DNA of 64,000 nucleotides from Amoebidium appalachense. Taxonomy: Eukaryota > Ichthyosporea. The stretch is taken from NCBI GenBank assembly GCA_963693365.1, contig CAVNZM010000008.1:5580001-5644000 (forward strand). The letters run 5' to 3'. Position numbers and translations under genes: made by a program. Position 1 is the stretch's first letter; each line of letters begins with the position of its first letter. Of the stretch, positions 23,850 to 44,617 are shown piece by piece. The notes beneath the pieces are model-generated. The model saw only the letters and a program-made list of their open reading frames with translations. It made no database searches and was not told the origin of the DNA.

Positions 23850-24860
23850 GGGGGGGGGGGGGGGGGGGGGGGAGGGGGGATGGGGGTGCATAGTGAGTAG
23901 GGGAAGGCCGGGGAAAGAAATTGGGAGCTCGAGAAGGAGGAGGGCTAGGAGAGGCAGGGAAGGAGGGATGGAGGAGCGAAGGGGGGGGGACGCGGGGGGG
24001 GGGGGGGGGGGGGGGGAGGGGGAGGGGGATATATATTATTGATGATGATTGACTTTATTACATAGATGGTACACGTGTGCACAAAAACATGAGGGCAATT
24101 GAAAACTGTGCACGTGCCGCAATGCGGCGGGATTGGAAGAAATCGCGTACGGAATGTGCGGCCTTCCTACACGCTAGCGCTGTCTACAAGCGCGCTTTGC
24201 ACCGCTGCTCAGAGCTCTCCGCCCGCCCATAAAAGCGAAAAGTAAACAAACATTTGACGCATTCGCGCGCATAGAGCGGTGCGAAAGTGTGGAGTTGCTT
24301 TGTGGTGACCGGGACCTTTTTCTCCTCGCTTGATTTTGAAAGGAAAGACAGTGTAAAACTTACACACACAAAGAGGAGGGAAAGGTGGGTCTTTATGACC
24401 GCCGTATGAGAAAAGATGAGAGAATTGTCAACGCTACAGGCGGCGTTTGTCGCGCTGATTTACACAGGTACACAGTCACGCCTGCAATATCTTTCAGGTC
24501 AATGATTGTATCGTGGTTTGACTTAGAGAAGGCTGTGGCGAAATGCCGATGTGATGCAATGCCTTTGTATCAGAAAGCTGTCATACATCATCCACATAAT
24601 CAGAACACGTCAGCAAAGACGCTGTCACACGCACACACAATTACACACGCTGCTTGAAAGGAAGGAGCACATTGTCAACACACACCTAGCCCTCCCCGAA
24701 TCTATACCCAGCCCCTCCTTCTTACCACCGAAGCCAGCATACGCACGAACACAGCCATACACACACAAGTTGGAAAACACACAGCAAACACAAAAGAACA
24801 GCCCGCCCAATTTAGAAACAAAACAAAACACGAAATGAAAAAAAGTGAGAAGTAAATAAG

Positions 24861-24928
<68 letters not shown>

Positions 24929-25045
24929 AAAAGCAAAAAAAACAAACAAAAAAAAAACAAAAAAAACCCCTCTTTCTGGCGAGAAACAACAAGTCTCAGC
25001 GTCCTTCCCCGCCTTCCCCTTCTCCTCCCCCTCCCTCCCCCCCCC

Positions 25046-25079
<34 letters not shown>

Positions 25080-25192
25080 CCCCTCTCTCTCTCTCTTCCT
25101 CCTCACCCCATAGTTTCCAACCCCACTCACACCAACTTATCCCCAACAGCCAGTTTTACTGCCGGGCTCTCCTCTCCGGCTCTAAGAGGTCG

Positions 25193-25225
<33 letters not shown>

Positions 25226-25766
25226 GCTCACACACACACACACAGAAACACTTGGTTGACAACGTGCTTGTATTACCCACCACACAGCAGTGGGGAGCAG
25301 TGGCGGAAGGGGGTGGGGGGGGTGGGGTGGGGGAAGAAGGGGGGAGGGGGGAAGGGGGAGGATGTATGAGAGGAGTGAGGGGGGACGTGAGTGAAGGGCA
25401 TGAAGAGGGGGGGGGGGGGGGGAAGGGGGGGGGGGGGGGGAGAGAGAAAGGGGAGAGGGAGAGATGAGAAATGGAGAGAATAACTCAAGTTTAAGGTGGT
25501 CAACCGTTTCTTTTTTCTGATCGAGTACTGGAATTCCGAAACAGCTTCTCGAAACCTCATTTTTCGCGGTTCTTTTTTCATGTCTTATGTTATGACCCTC
25601 TAATTGTATCGCTCTGTGGTTTTTTTTTTTTTCGGTGATGTTTACAGTTACTCTGTTGTATTCTTCGTTCACGGATGGCGATTTTTTTCGGATGTTTTCC
25701 AACCGTAGTGTCTTTTTGTGAGGGGAGATCTGGAACTTCAAGGGGTGAGGGATGGGTGTTTTTTCT

Positions 25767-25797
<31 letters not shown>

Positions 25798-26472
25798 GGA
25801 GGGGAGGAAGAAGGGGGGGGGGGGGGGGGAGGGGGGGGGGGGGAGGGTGAGTTGGCGGATGAGTGGGATGGGGTGGGAGGAGGGGGGGGGGGGGGGGGGT
25901 GGAGGAGTGGGGAATTTGGGAGGCAAAAAAGGATTGAATGCTGCTCATGGCCGGTCAAGGTTTTCCATGTTTTGTTTTTTTTTGTTTTTTTTTGTGTGTG
26001 TGTTTGTGTGTGTGAGAAAGGCCAGGGGGGGGGGGGGGGGGGGGGATGTCAGGGCTACCTGTGCTTGGGAGGGGACACCGGAGGAAGGGAGGGAGGGGAA
26101 AACGGGGGGGGGGGGGGGGGGGGGGGGGGGATTTCACTTAACACACGAGATTGCTGTATCTTTGATGTAATGATCATGTGGGTGTATGTGCACAATACAC
26201 ACTTCGTTGTGTTGGTGCACACGGAGTCGAATTGCACACGAACTTATATTCTATTGCATGACATGTTTTTTTTTTTTTCTTTTTTTTTTTTCTTTTTTTG
26301 TTTGTTTTTTTTTTGCTTTTTTGCTTTTTTGTTTATATCTGTAAACTATTTCGCAAGAAACACATTAAAAAATCAGTAGGGGTCTGAACGGTGCCCTCCA
26401 TCCCCGGAGAAGGGGCGGAAGAGAGAGAGGGGGGGGGGGGGGGGGGGGGGGGGGAAGGATATGATATTTAGT

Positions 26473-26503
<31 letters not shown>

Positions 26504-26864
26504 CATACCTAATACTTCCTGTCATACCAGTATACTAACTCATTTCTCTTCCCCACACTCTCTCTTTCTATACCCCCCCCCCCCCCCCCCCCCCCCCCCG
26601 CCCCATCCCTCCCTTTACCCTTATATCCCCCCCCCCCCCCCCCCCCGCCCCCAATCCCTCCCACACGTCCCTTCCCCCAACCTCCCACCCGCTTCCTCCC
26701 CTTCCCCTTCCCCTCCCCTCCTCCGCCTCCCCCTTCTTCCACTTCCCCCTTCCCCCCATCCCCCCCCCCCTCCCTCCACTTCCCCTTCCCCCTGGCCCTC
26801 CCCCATCCTCCCCTCCCCACCATTCCCTAAATTCCCCAAAACCGAACCCCATGCACCTGTAAAA

Positions 26865-26948
<84 letters not shown>

Positions 26949-26961
26949 CACACACACGCAG
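23411..26961. other. Region upstream of the mucin-like gene: G/C runs and short unique islands
   Basis: Contains very long G runs (23740-23880, 23985-24030, 25780-25900, 26025-26045, 26105-26130, 26430-26455), C runs (24860-24920, 25045-25080, 25195-25225), T runs (26265-26330), (AT)n at 26478-26505 and (CA)n at 26870-26945. Unique islands lie at 24045-24660 and 25480-25760. They may contain 5' exons of the downstream gene (see findings) but none is firm. Confidence 0.5.
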
Positions 26962-27296
26962 TCGAAGCTCTTAAGCACGGGTTCACCCCAGACCAAGACA
27001 TACCGCTACACCACGAAATTCAACCCCGGGGTACGCATATATGCGAAACGAAAACCTTCTACGTGTGCGAGAGGGAGATGGATGCGTGTTCGGACCCTGT
27101 CTCGTTTTTGAAATTTCACGCTCATTGCAAGTGTAAGAGGGTCACTGAGTGTGCGATTTTGAGGTGCTTGTGTGGAAATGTAAGTTATAATCCTTTAAGA
27201 GCCCCCTCCCCCCTCCCCCTTCCCAGCTCGGCTTACTTACCCTTTCCCCCCCCCCCCCTCCCCCCTCCCCCCGGCCTCTTTCCGATATATGTCGTG

Positions 27297-27376
<80 letters not shown>

Positions 27377-27379
27377 ACA

Positions 27380-27426
<47 letters not shown>

Positions 27427-27553
27427 TCGTGCTTGTGGAGAAACGGAAGAGATCATCTTTCAACCTTACACCCCCCCCACCCCCCCACCCCCCCCCCCCC
27501 CCCCCTTGGCCCTCTCCCTATGCCTCCATCACCCCGTACCCCTTCCCACCTCT

Positions 27554-27605
<52 letters not shown>

Positions 27606-28432
27606 ACACACCTCGAGGGTGCAGGCCACCATGTGTTTGCTGGTAGTACATGTTCTGCATGTGTTTTTTTTTTTTGTTTTGCCCTCTTTAATTTTGTTTT
27701 TGTTTTTGTTCGTGAGAGTTGGTTTATTTTTTCTTATTTTTTATTTATTTTTATTTTAATTTTAATTTTTTTGGGGGGGGGAAGGGGGGTGGAGGGGGGA
27801 CGGGGGAAGGTGGGGAGGGGGGACGGGGGGGGGGTTGGGGGGGGGGTCATTGGGAATTATGCCCTGTCGTGTCTGGTTTGGGTGTCACATCCAATACATG
27901 TGATACAAAAAAGAAGTGTAAACATCCACCTTCGACTGACACCGCATCAAGATTGCCAGATCATAACTTTAAAATTTTAACTAACCAATCACGCTGCAGT
28001 ATGCATCCACCGACCGTGACCCAAAGTGGACGAACGACGTGTGCCAAAACAAATGCACCACCCCCGATGTATGTGTCATCCCCTCCCCCCTCCCCTCCCC
28101 CTATTACCTTCCCTCTCCCTCCCATCGCAACCCCCTCCCCCCAACCCCCCCTCCCCCTCCACCTCCCGCCCCTTCCGTTTGCACTTCGCATTGTGTTATT
28201 CGTTATAAATGCATACTTTGTTTCTTCTAACCGCCGCATTCTAGGCCCCCCCCCCCCCCCTCCCCCCCCCTCCGCCACACACACACACACACACACTCAC
28301 TACTAGGCACACACGCGGTAACTAACAAACACACATACTGTGCGATACACAAGCACATCTTACGTAAGGACACCATCCGGACCCCGCAACTGCTTAATGT
28401 GCACACAATAGACGTACGCACATACTGATAAC

Positions 28433-28463
<31 letters not shown>

Positions 28464-28480
28464 GCACATATTGTTAACCT

Positions 28481-28526
<46 letters not shown>

Positions 28527-28810
28527 CACATACTGACAACCTAGACACACACACACATACTCTAACGGACTCATACCCGAGCACACATTCTCTAACACAC
28601 AAGTACGCATGCAGTCATCATAAACACACTCTAGTAAGCTTATTCATTTGTTTTCCGCACGGCGCTCTGGCGCATCCAAAGTACAACTCCTCATTTCATT
28701 TTGGCATACGCGAATCACAAAACTTTATGGATATTATTGTGTTGTAGTTTGTATTTATCACACATAAGGGAACCGTGGTGACTTTCTTGTCGGTTTTAGG
28801 ACTGATAAAT

Positions 28811-28860
<50 letters not shown>

Positions 28861-28930
28861 TGGGACGGTATAATGATGTTGTGCGTGTTTGTATGAGGTA
28901 AGAGCAGGTGAAGGTAGCATCGGGTTTTTT

Positions 28931-28988
<58 letters not shown>

Positions 28989-29134
28989 GGGGGGGGGGAG
29001 GTGGAGGGGAGGGGGGGAGGGAGGGGGGGGGGGGGCGAGAGAGAGAGAGAGGGGGGGGGGGGGGGGGAAGGGGAAGTATGAGCGGATAGTTTGTGTGTGT
29101 GTTTATTTTTTTCCTTTGGGAGATGGGGAAGAAG

Positions 29135-29175
<41 letters not shown>

Positions 29176-29361
29176 GCTTGAAGTGTGGCAAAGTTAAGCA
29201 GATGCTGCTTCTTTTCTATTCGGAAGCTGAAACTCTACCGTTAGGCAACCCCCCTCTCCCCCTCCCCCCCCCCCAACTAACCAACCTCACCCCAATTCTG
29301 CCTGGAAGGAGGGGGGAGGGGGGGGAAAGGGGGGTTACGGGAAGTGGAAATGCACGTCGAT

Positions 29362-29437
<76 letters not shown>

Positions 29438-29518
29438 TGAGGCATGCACCTTCTTTAAGCACACACGTACACCCTACCCTTCCTCCCCCCCCCCCCCCCC
29501 CCCCACCTCAAACACACT

Positions 29519-29557
<39 letters not shown>

Positions 29558-32500
29558 ACAAGCATGTAGGTTTTGGGGCAAGCATTCATACAAGCATACA
29601 CTTGCCCCTCTACCCCCCCCCCCCCCCCCCCCTCCCCCTCCCCCCCCCCCGGGCCACCATCAACCCCCCCCCCCTCCCCCCCCCCCCCCCCCCCCCCCCC
29701 CCCCACACACACACACAACCTTCTCGCCTGCCTCCCTCTCTCCCCCCCATTCCCCACCCACACAAACACGATAGCACAAAAACACACACTGATTAACCGA
29801 CATTCAAACAAACAGGCAAACGGCAGGTACAACTGCCCGGTGGAAAAATGCCGGTGCTTTCCTTTCAAGGACGTGCCTGTTTCGCAAAACAACAACATCA
29901 TGTGCGAGAGCGTGTGGTACAGCAGAAATGGAATCGGGCACAACAGTTGGCACTTCCACACGTGCACAAAGTGGATCGCCAATCCGGCCAATAGGAACGA
30001 GACGATTACCGATTCGTACTGCGATCGCAAATGCAGATCGGCCGATCCGTACTGCGTTTGCTCTCAGTGCATGTGCAAAGATTTATACGATCGCGATTGC
30101 TTGAACAAACCTGTTGCCGTCCCCTGCACATCCAACCACCAAACCACCACCACCACCACCACAAGACGCCGCCCAACAACCACCACCACGCGCAAACCAA
30201 CCACCGCCAAAGCCACCACCGCCACAAGGAAACCCATTACCAGCTCCACAACATGCACGCATAATCACACGCACCACACGTCTAAGCCCACCACCACAAC
30301 CACCACCACCAAGAAAACCACGACAAAAGAGACTCCGAGCGATGTTATCGTTACGGTGACGGTAACTTCCACTGTGATTCCTTGCACCACCACCACCACC
30401 CCGCCGCCGCCAAAAACCAGCACCACCACCACCACAACAACTATTACCCCTTGCACAACTAGTTCAAGTACAGGGCCATACACGACAACGGTGACGGTGA
30501 CTGAGACGCACTCGCACACGCACATACACGTGGACACGAGTGTAAGCACAACAACAGCTACTGTTAGCGATCTGATAACACAAACGATAACGGCTCCCGG
30601 AAAAACCGACACCACTACCACCACCACCACTCTCCCGGGTCAGATTACAACGGTTGTTACTACTTCCTCTTACCCAGTTACCGAAACGAAAACGGACAAG
30701 TTAACGGAGGTAACATCCACCACCACCACCACTACCACCACCGAAACCAAAACGGATAAAACGACGGAAATCCAACCGGGCAAGACCGAAACCACAACTA
30801 CCACTCTCCCCGCACAAATAACTGTGTCCACCACCGCTGTATCGTACGCAACAACGACCACGGTGTCAAAGATTACGGAGACGGAAACCTCTGTCACCAC
30901 TGTTCCCACCACCGAAACGACCGTTGTCACTTCTGTAACTACTTCCGAGATCCACAAAACCACCACCGAAACAGTGCCCACCACCGCTACCTCGGTCACT
31001 GTCACTACTGAAACTGTGTCCACCACCGCGGTTTCGTATGCAACCACCACAACGGTGTCGGAGGTTACCACAACGGCAACCGCAACATCAGTCACAACCG
31101 AAACGAGTGTGACCACACAAACTGTGCCCACAACAACAACTTTTGTTTCCATTTCAGTTGAAACTTCTGTAACCACGGTCCTCACAACCGCCACATTAAT
31201 TACCGTTACTACTGAAACTGTGTCCACCACCGCAGTTTCGTATGCCACTACCACCACAGTATCGGGGGTTACCACAACGGCAACGTCAGTCACCACCGCA
31301 ACGGATGTGACTACTGCAACCGTCTCCACCACCGCAACCTCCGTCGTGACTTCTGTTACCACGTCTGAAGTCCACACGACGACAACTGAGACCAGTATGG
31401 TTACACAGACGGTGCCCACAATAACCACTTTCGTTTCCATTTCAGTTGAAACGTCTGTGACTACAGTCCCCACTACCGAAACCTCAGTTAAGGTCACTAC
31501 AGAAACAGTGTCTACCACCGTGTCGTATGCCACAACCACCACGGTTTCAAAGGTTACGGCGACGGAAACCTCTGTCACGACTGTTCCCACCACAGAAACG
31601 ACCGTTGTGACTTCTGTAACTACTTCCGAGGTTTACGAAACCACAACCGAAACTGTGTCCACCACAGCAGTTTCGTATGCAACCACCACCACAGTATCGG
31701 AGGTCACGACAACAGCAACGGCAACTTCAGTCACAACCGAGACTAGCGTGACCACACAAACCGTGCCCACAACCACCACTTCTGTGTCCGTATCAATTGA
31801 AACTTCCGTAACCACGGTTCCAACTACTGCCACCTCAATCATTGTCACTACAGAAACACTGCCCACCACTGCTACGTCTAGTACCGTGACAACGGCTACT
31901 GTGTCCACCACGGCAGTTTCGTATGCAACCACCACCACTGTGTCGGAGGTTACTACAACGGCAACTTCGGTGACCACCGCAACATCGGTTGAAACGTCAG
32001 TTACTACTGCAACATCGGTTGAAACTTCGACTGTGACCTCTGAGATTCACAAAACGACAACTGAAACCAGTGTTACCACACAGACGGTGCCCACAACCAC
32101 CACCTCGGTCTCTATTTCCGTTGAAACGTCCGTTACAGTAACAACAGTTCCCACTACCGCTACCTTGATCACCGTCACCACCGAAACGGTGTCCACCACG
32201 GCAGTTTCTTATGCAACCACCACCACGGTGTCGGAGGTTACCACAACGGCAACCGCAACATCAGTCACAACTGAGACTAGCGTGACCACACAGACAGTGC
32301 CCACAACAACAACTTCTGTTTCCATTTCAGTCGAAACTTCTGTAACCACAGTCCCAACAACCGCGACCTCAATCACCGTCACTACTGAAACTGTGTCCAC
32401 CACAGCAGTGTCGTATGCAACCACCACAACGGTGTCTCGGGTCACTGAGACATCCGTCACCACGGCCACAGATGTTACAACTGAAACGGCAACAACCACC

Positions 32501-35426
32501 GCCACGGCAGTAACGACGGAGACCGTGCCCACCACCGCTACGACCATTGTAACTTCAGTGACTATCTCTGAGGTCCACAAGACAACAACAGAGACCGTTT
32601 CCACCACTGCAGTGTCGTATGCAACCACCACCACGGTGTCCAAGGTCACTGAGACAGCAACATCTGTCACCATGGCCACTACCACCGCCACTTCTGTAGC
32701 AACTTCAGTGACCACTGCCACAGACACTACAACTGCAACGGCGACAACCACGGCGACCTCCGTTTCAACGACAGCGACCACTGAAACGGCGACATCCATC
32801 ACCACAACCACAGCCGTTACAACTGCAACTTCAACTGCGACGGCAACTACCACGGCCACATCTGTATCAATAGTGACGGATCGCATCACCGTTACCATCC
32901 CGCCGACAACAGTCACCGCCGTGACGACCCAGTTTTTGACGGTGCCAACGACGCAAACCGTCGTTACGACAACCGTTTTGGTCGCAAAAGAGACACTTTC
33001 TTCGACGATAACGGCAACGGCTACATCGACGGAGAAAACTACGTTGTCAACGACTGCAACTGTGACGGAGAAAACCACCGTACCAACAAAAGCAACATCC
33101 ATCACAACCGTGTCTCAACCAACCACAACAACCGTAACAGCCGTATCCACAACAACAACTGTGTCTTCATCCGTTTCAACCACCACAGCAATCTCTACGT
33201 TTACTTCTGTGACCACCAACATGGCCACTGTACCTACAACCATCACCACCACCACCACAATACTCTCAACGGAGAGAACCACCGTGCCAACAACAGCAAC
33301 ATCCATCACCACCGTGTCTCAACCAACCACAACAACCGTCACAGCCATATCTACAACGACAATTGTATCTTCGTCTGTGTCAACCACCACAGCTACCTCA
33401 ACATTAATCTCCGCCACCACCACAATTTCTACCGAAAAGACAACTCTGTCTGTACCTACCACCACCACCACCACCACCACAATACTTTCAACGGACAGAA
33501 CCACCGTGCCAACAACAGCAACATCCATCACCACCGTGCCCCAACCAACCACAACAACCATCATATCCGTATCAACAACAACAACTGTGTCTTCATCCGT
33601 TTCAACGGCCACACAAATATCGACATTCACTTCTATCACCACCCGTATATCCACGGCAATATCCACGGCAATACCTACCACCACCACATGCACCACCACC
33701 ACCACTGCCAGTGTTTCCATATCAACCTCGCTGGCCACAGTTCCCACCACCGTGACCCTTACCGTCACCTCGACGACACCCACCACCACCACCACCGCCC
33801 CCGCCACCCACAACCTGTCAGGCTCAAATCACGGGAGTGTATGCCCCCCCGGTGACGGCGTCCACCTGCGATAAGATTACGTACAAGATCGACGTGAATG
33901 CGGGGGCAGCAAATGATTTGAGTAATCTGGTGTGCACCGTTTTCGCCGAGGACGTCTCGTATTACGACGTCGTGGTGGATGTCTCGTGGCGTCTTTCCAA
34001 CATTACCGTGCAGCCGTACGGCGCGAGAATAGTAACCAACGGAACATATATTAAGTGGACTCCCAACGGAAAGAAGTTCCCCGCGGACGGTAAGACCACC
34101 TACGCCGTCGAATACGTTAACGTATACCCGAAGGCCGCACGTACTATCGTCACGTTCAGCTTCATGCCGTCATCCACGCTCGCGCTCGGCAACAGCATTC
34201 CGCCAATGAACATTTCGTGCACGTGGAGGGAAGGGAACACCGCATGCACCAAGGTATGCAACGAACCAATCAGCAGCTCAGTCAACGTCACGAGACTAAG
34301 CACCACGGGCCTTCTGGGGAGCAACAACACCATCTTTGGACCCATCCTTACATGGTACAACGTCTACACGGTGAAGGATTTCACTGGCGGCGCAAACGGG
34401 AACAGCGACGTCGAAGGCGCTGTTATGACTGGCGGCAGTTTCAGGCCCACGGGCGGAATCTCAACATCCGACAAGTGGTACTGCGGTGGGATTGAAGGGG
34501 TCGACAAGGGGTCCTTCGCTGTCAAGTATGGCTACAAATCATGCATTGATCTCCGCCGTGACATTCCTTTCCTGTATTCGGTGGCCGCGAATCAGGACGT
34601 GAACATCCCCACAGGGTCGACTCTCGCGGCGTATGTCGGCGACGTCACATACGGAAACAACATCCAAACGACCGGGCAGGTCAATTGGAAGGCGTCAGAC
34701 TGCAAGACAGACAACAGGCGCCCGTTCAACTTCTCCGAAGTCGAGACGTTTGCTCGCGACGTGAGCCAGTACTTATGGACTCTCAAACGCACGGGCGAGG
34801 TAAAGAGAAACCCGTTTCCAACGGCGTTTGACTATGAGCTCGAGTTCTGCCCCAAAAACAATACGGTAGAAGTATTCTGGCTCGATTCTTCCATTCTTCC
34901 AGGCCATTGCGGAAAGCAGATTGGAGTGCGGCTCTTGCGCGGGCCGGGGACTAACTGCACCCTCGCGCCCAACACAACCATCATTATCAACGTCGTTCCG
35001 CGGGCGAACGGCTCAGTGGATTTCACCACGACGCGCATGGCGGATTTCTTCCTCACAAACTACACCGGGCTCGGCGTCCCGGACAGGTGGATTATCGGGA
35101 GCACTATTTGGAACTTCTACAACACGACAGAAATCGTCGTTGATTCCAAGACAACGTGCACAGCAAACGGAAACACTTTCTACAACACGCAGACGACCTT
35201 AGGAAACATTCTCGCGCTCGACGCTAAGTACGAAGCAGCTCAGGGCGGGCAAAAACACGACGGGCGGCTGTTTGTGTCGGAGTTTAAGTCGAAGCGGCAG
35301 ATCAATATGCCCCCGCTTTACACGACGCCCGGCTGCCCGTCCGGGTACGAGTGCTGCCCTCCGAGACAGTATTGCTTGGGTGCGTGGTGCCCGTCGCCGA
35401 CGGTGGCGTTTGATAGGGTGGTATGA
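26962..35426 (+). CDS. Secreted mucin-like protein: Cys-rich N-terminus, Thr-rich stalk, choice-of-anchor-A-like C-terminus (partial, 5' exon(s) missing)
   Basis: Two exons are supported: 26962-27179, entered in phase 1 after ...CACGCAG and leaving at AAT|GTAAGT, and 29816-35426, entered in phase 0 after ...AAACAG. Stop is TGA at 35424-35426. The combined product exceeds 1,900 residues. Exon 1 carries nine Cys, including the HCKCKR and CLCGN segments. The second exon adds a Cys-rich segment to about 30130, a Thr/Val/Ser stalk to about 33800, and a roughly 540-residue C-terminal region. Such architecture is typical of heavily O-glycosylated extracellular or cell-wall proteins. The start codon and signal peptide lie upstream and are not identified with confidence. 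The frame shifts by one base in the five-C run 33798-33802: either an extra C or a very short intron. Confidence 0.8.
27180..29815 (+). other. Intron of the mucin-like gene (2.6 kb)
   Basis: Donor GTAAGT, acceptor AACAG. Contents: C/T-rich runs, (GT)n (27298-27425), poly-C, T-rich 27660-27770, a degenerate SINE-like copy with C tail (28165-28260), (CA)n with a CAGCACATACTGATAACCTA spacer repeated three times (28430-28545), long G/C runs (28826-28860, 28970-29060, 29135-29175, 29485-29700) and (CA)n (29360-29430). A further small exon cannot be excluded. Confidence 0.65.
29816..30130 (+). CDS. Cys-rich segment of the mucin-like protein
   Basis: Starts ANGRYNCPVEKCRCFPFK and continues through MCESVW, FHTCTKW, SYCDRKCRS and YCVCSQCMCKD to CLNKPVAVPC. 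The spacing of about 15 Cys suggests a disulfide-bonded extracellular module. I do not recognise the family. It follows directly, in phase, on the Cys-rich exon 26962-27179. Confidence 0.7.
30130..33800 (+). repeat. Thr-rich stalk with about 9 copies of an STTAVSYATTTTVS-centred macrorepeat
   Basis: About 1,220 residues of mostly Thr, Val, Ser, Ala and Glu. From about 30820 to 32660 the motif VSTTAVSYATTTTVS recurs nine times, separated by variable ETSVTT/TVPTT/SVSISVE linkers in higher-order units of roughly 80-100 residues. Towards the 3' side, units change to TTTTVSSSVSTTT and RTTVPTTATSITTV. This is a dense O-glycosylation platform by composition. The opposite strand is also largely open here, but only as a shadow of the ACC/ACA codons. 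Confidence 0.9.
33803..35426 (+). CDS. C-terminal region of the mucin-like protein with choice-of-anchor-A-like domain
   Basis: Begins in the new frame with TCQAQITGVYAPPVTASTCD. About residues 20-170 of this segment form a beta-rich module like an adhesion or DUF11-type fold. Then NVYTVKDFTGGANGNSDVEG and AVMTGGSF (near 34360-34440) match the start of the choice-of-anchor A domain (DF-x-G-x5-SD-x-EG..GG pattern). Later GSTLAAYVGDVTYGNNIQT and ILALDAKYEAA fit the same domain. The end is a CPSGYECCPPRQYCLGAWC Cys knot. Many N-x-S/T sequons are present. The domain is known from bacterial and some eukaryotic surface proteins. The assignment rests on these motifs only. Confidence 0.7.
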
Positions 35427-44203
<8,777 letters not shown>

Positions 44204-44617
44204 ATGTATACTTCCCGGCTAGTATGTCTCTCACTAGTTTTTGTGACAATGAGCTCACCATTAAGCCTCGCCGCACCAAGCGGCACCAACAACATGGACA
44301 TGGCATCGGCTCTCACGACCTTAAATGTCCCCCAACAGCCAACCGTACAGAACTCTACTTATAGTATAGGGCTGAACGCATACGGACCTAAGTGTCCCTT
44401 GGGTTCAGCTTATTCTTTCTGGTTAAGGAAATGTCTCGGACCATGCCCGGAGGGAAGCTCGAGATGGGCGTGGGGTTGTTCTAGCCCACTTACCATTGTG
44501 TGTGGGGATGGTGGGTTGTGGAAGGATTGGCGGTGGGGGTGTGTAACACAGCCGAAGTGTCCAGAGCCGTTTGTGTGGGAGGGCTGGCAGGTGGGATGCA
44601 CCGCTATGCCATTGTGA
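44204..44617 (+). CDS. Small secreted Cys/Trp-repeat protein, 137 aa, single exon
   Basis: ATG at 44204 opens a 138-codon frame ending TGA at 44615-44617. The N-terminus MYTSRLVCLSLVFVTMSSPL followed by SLAAPSGT is a good signal peptide with a likely cleavage after SLA or LAA. The mature part has a short Asn/Thr/Gln linker and then four tandem motifs: CPLGSAYSFWLRKC, CPEGSSRWAWGC, CGDGGLWKDWRWGC and CPEPFVWEGWQVGC. Each starts with Cys and ends with Trp-x2-3-Cys. I do not recognise a named family. An extracellular disulfide-rich peptide is likely. An AATAAA at 44669-44674 sits 52 bases after the stop. The frame is open further upstream, but only from non-ATG codons, and the signal peptide fixes this start. 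Confidence 0.8.
   Translation: MYTSRLVCLSLVFVTMSSPLSLAAPSGTNNMDMASALTTLNVPQQPTVQNSTYSIGLNAYGPKCPLGSAYSFWLRKCLGPCPEGSSRWAWGCSSPLTIVCGDGGLWKDWRWGCVTQPKCPEPFVWEGWQVGCTAMPL

Noticed and set aside
30670-33813. Minus-strand Val-rich open frames opposite the Thr stalk
   Set aside because: These are shadows of ACC/ACA/ACT Thr codons. The plus strand has splice-phase support and a following domain.
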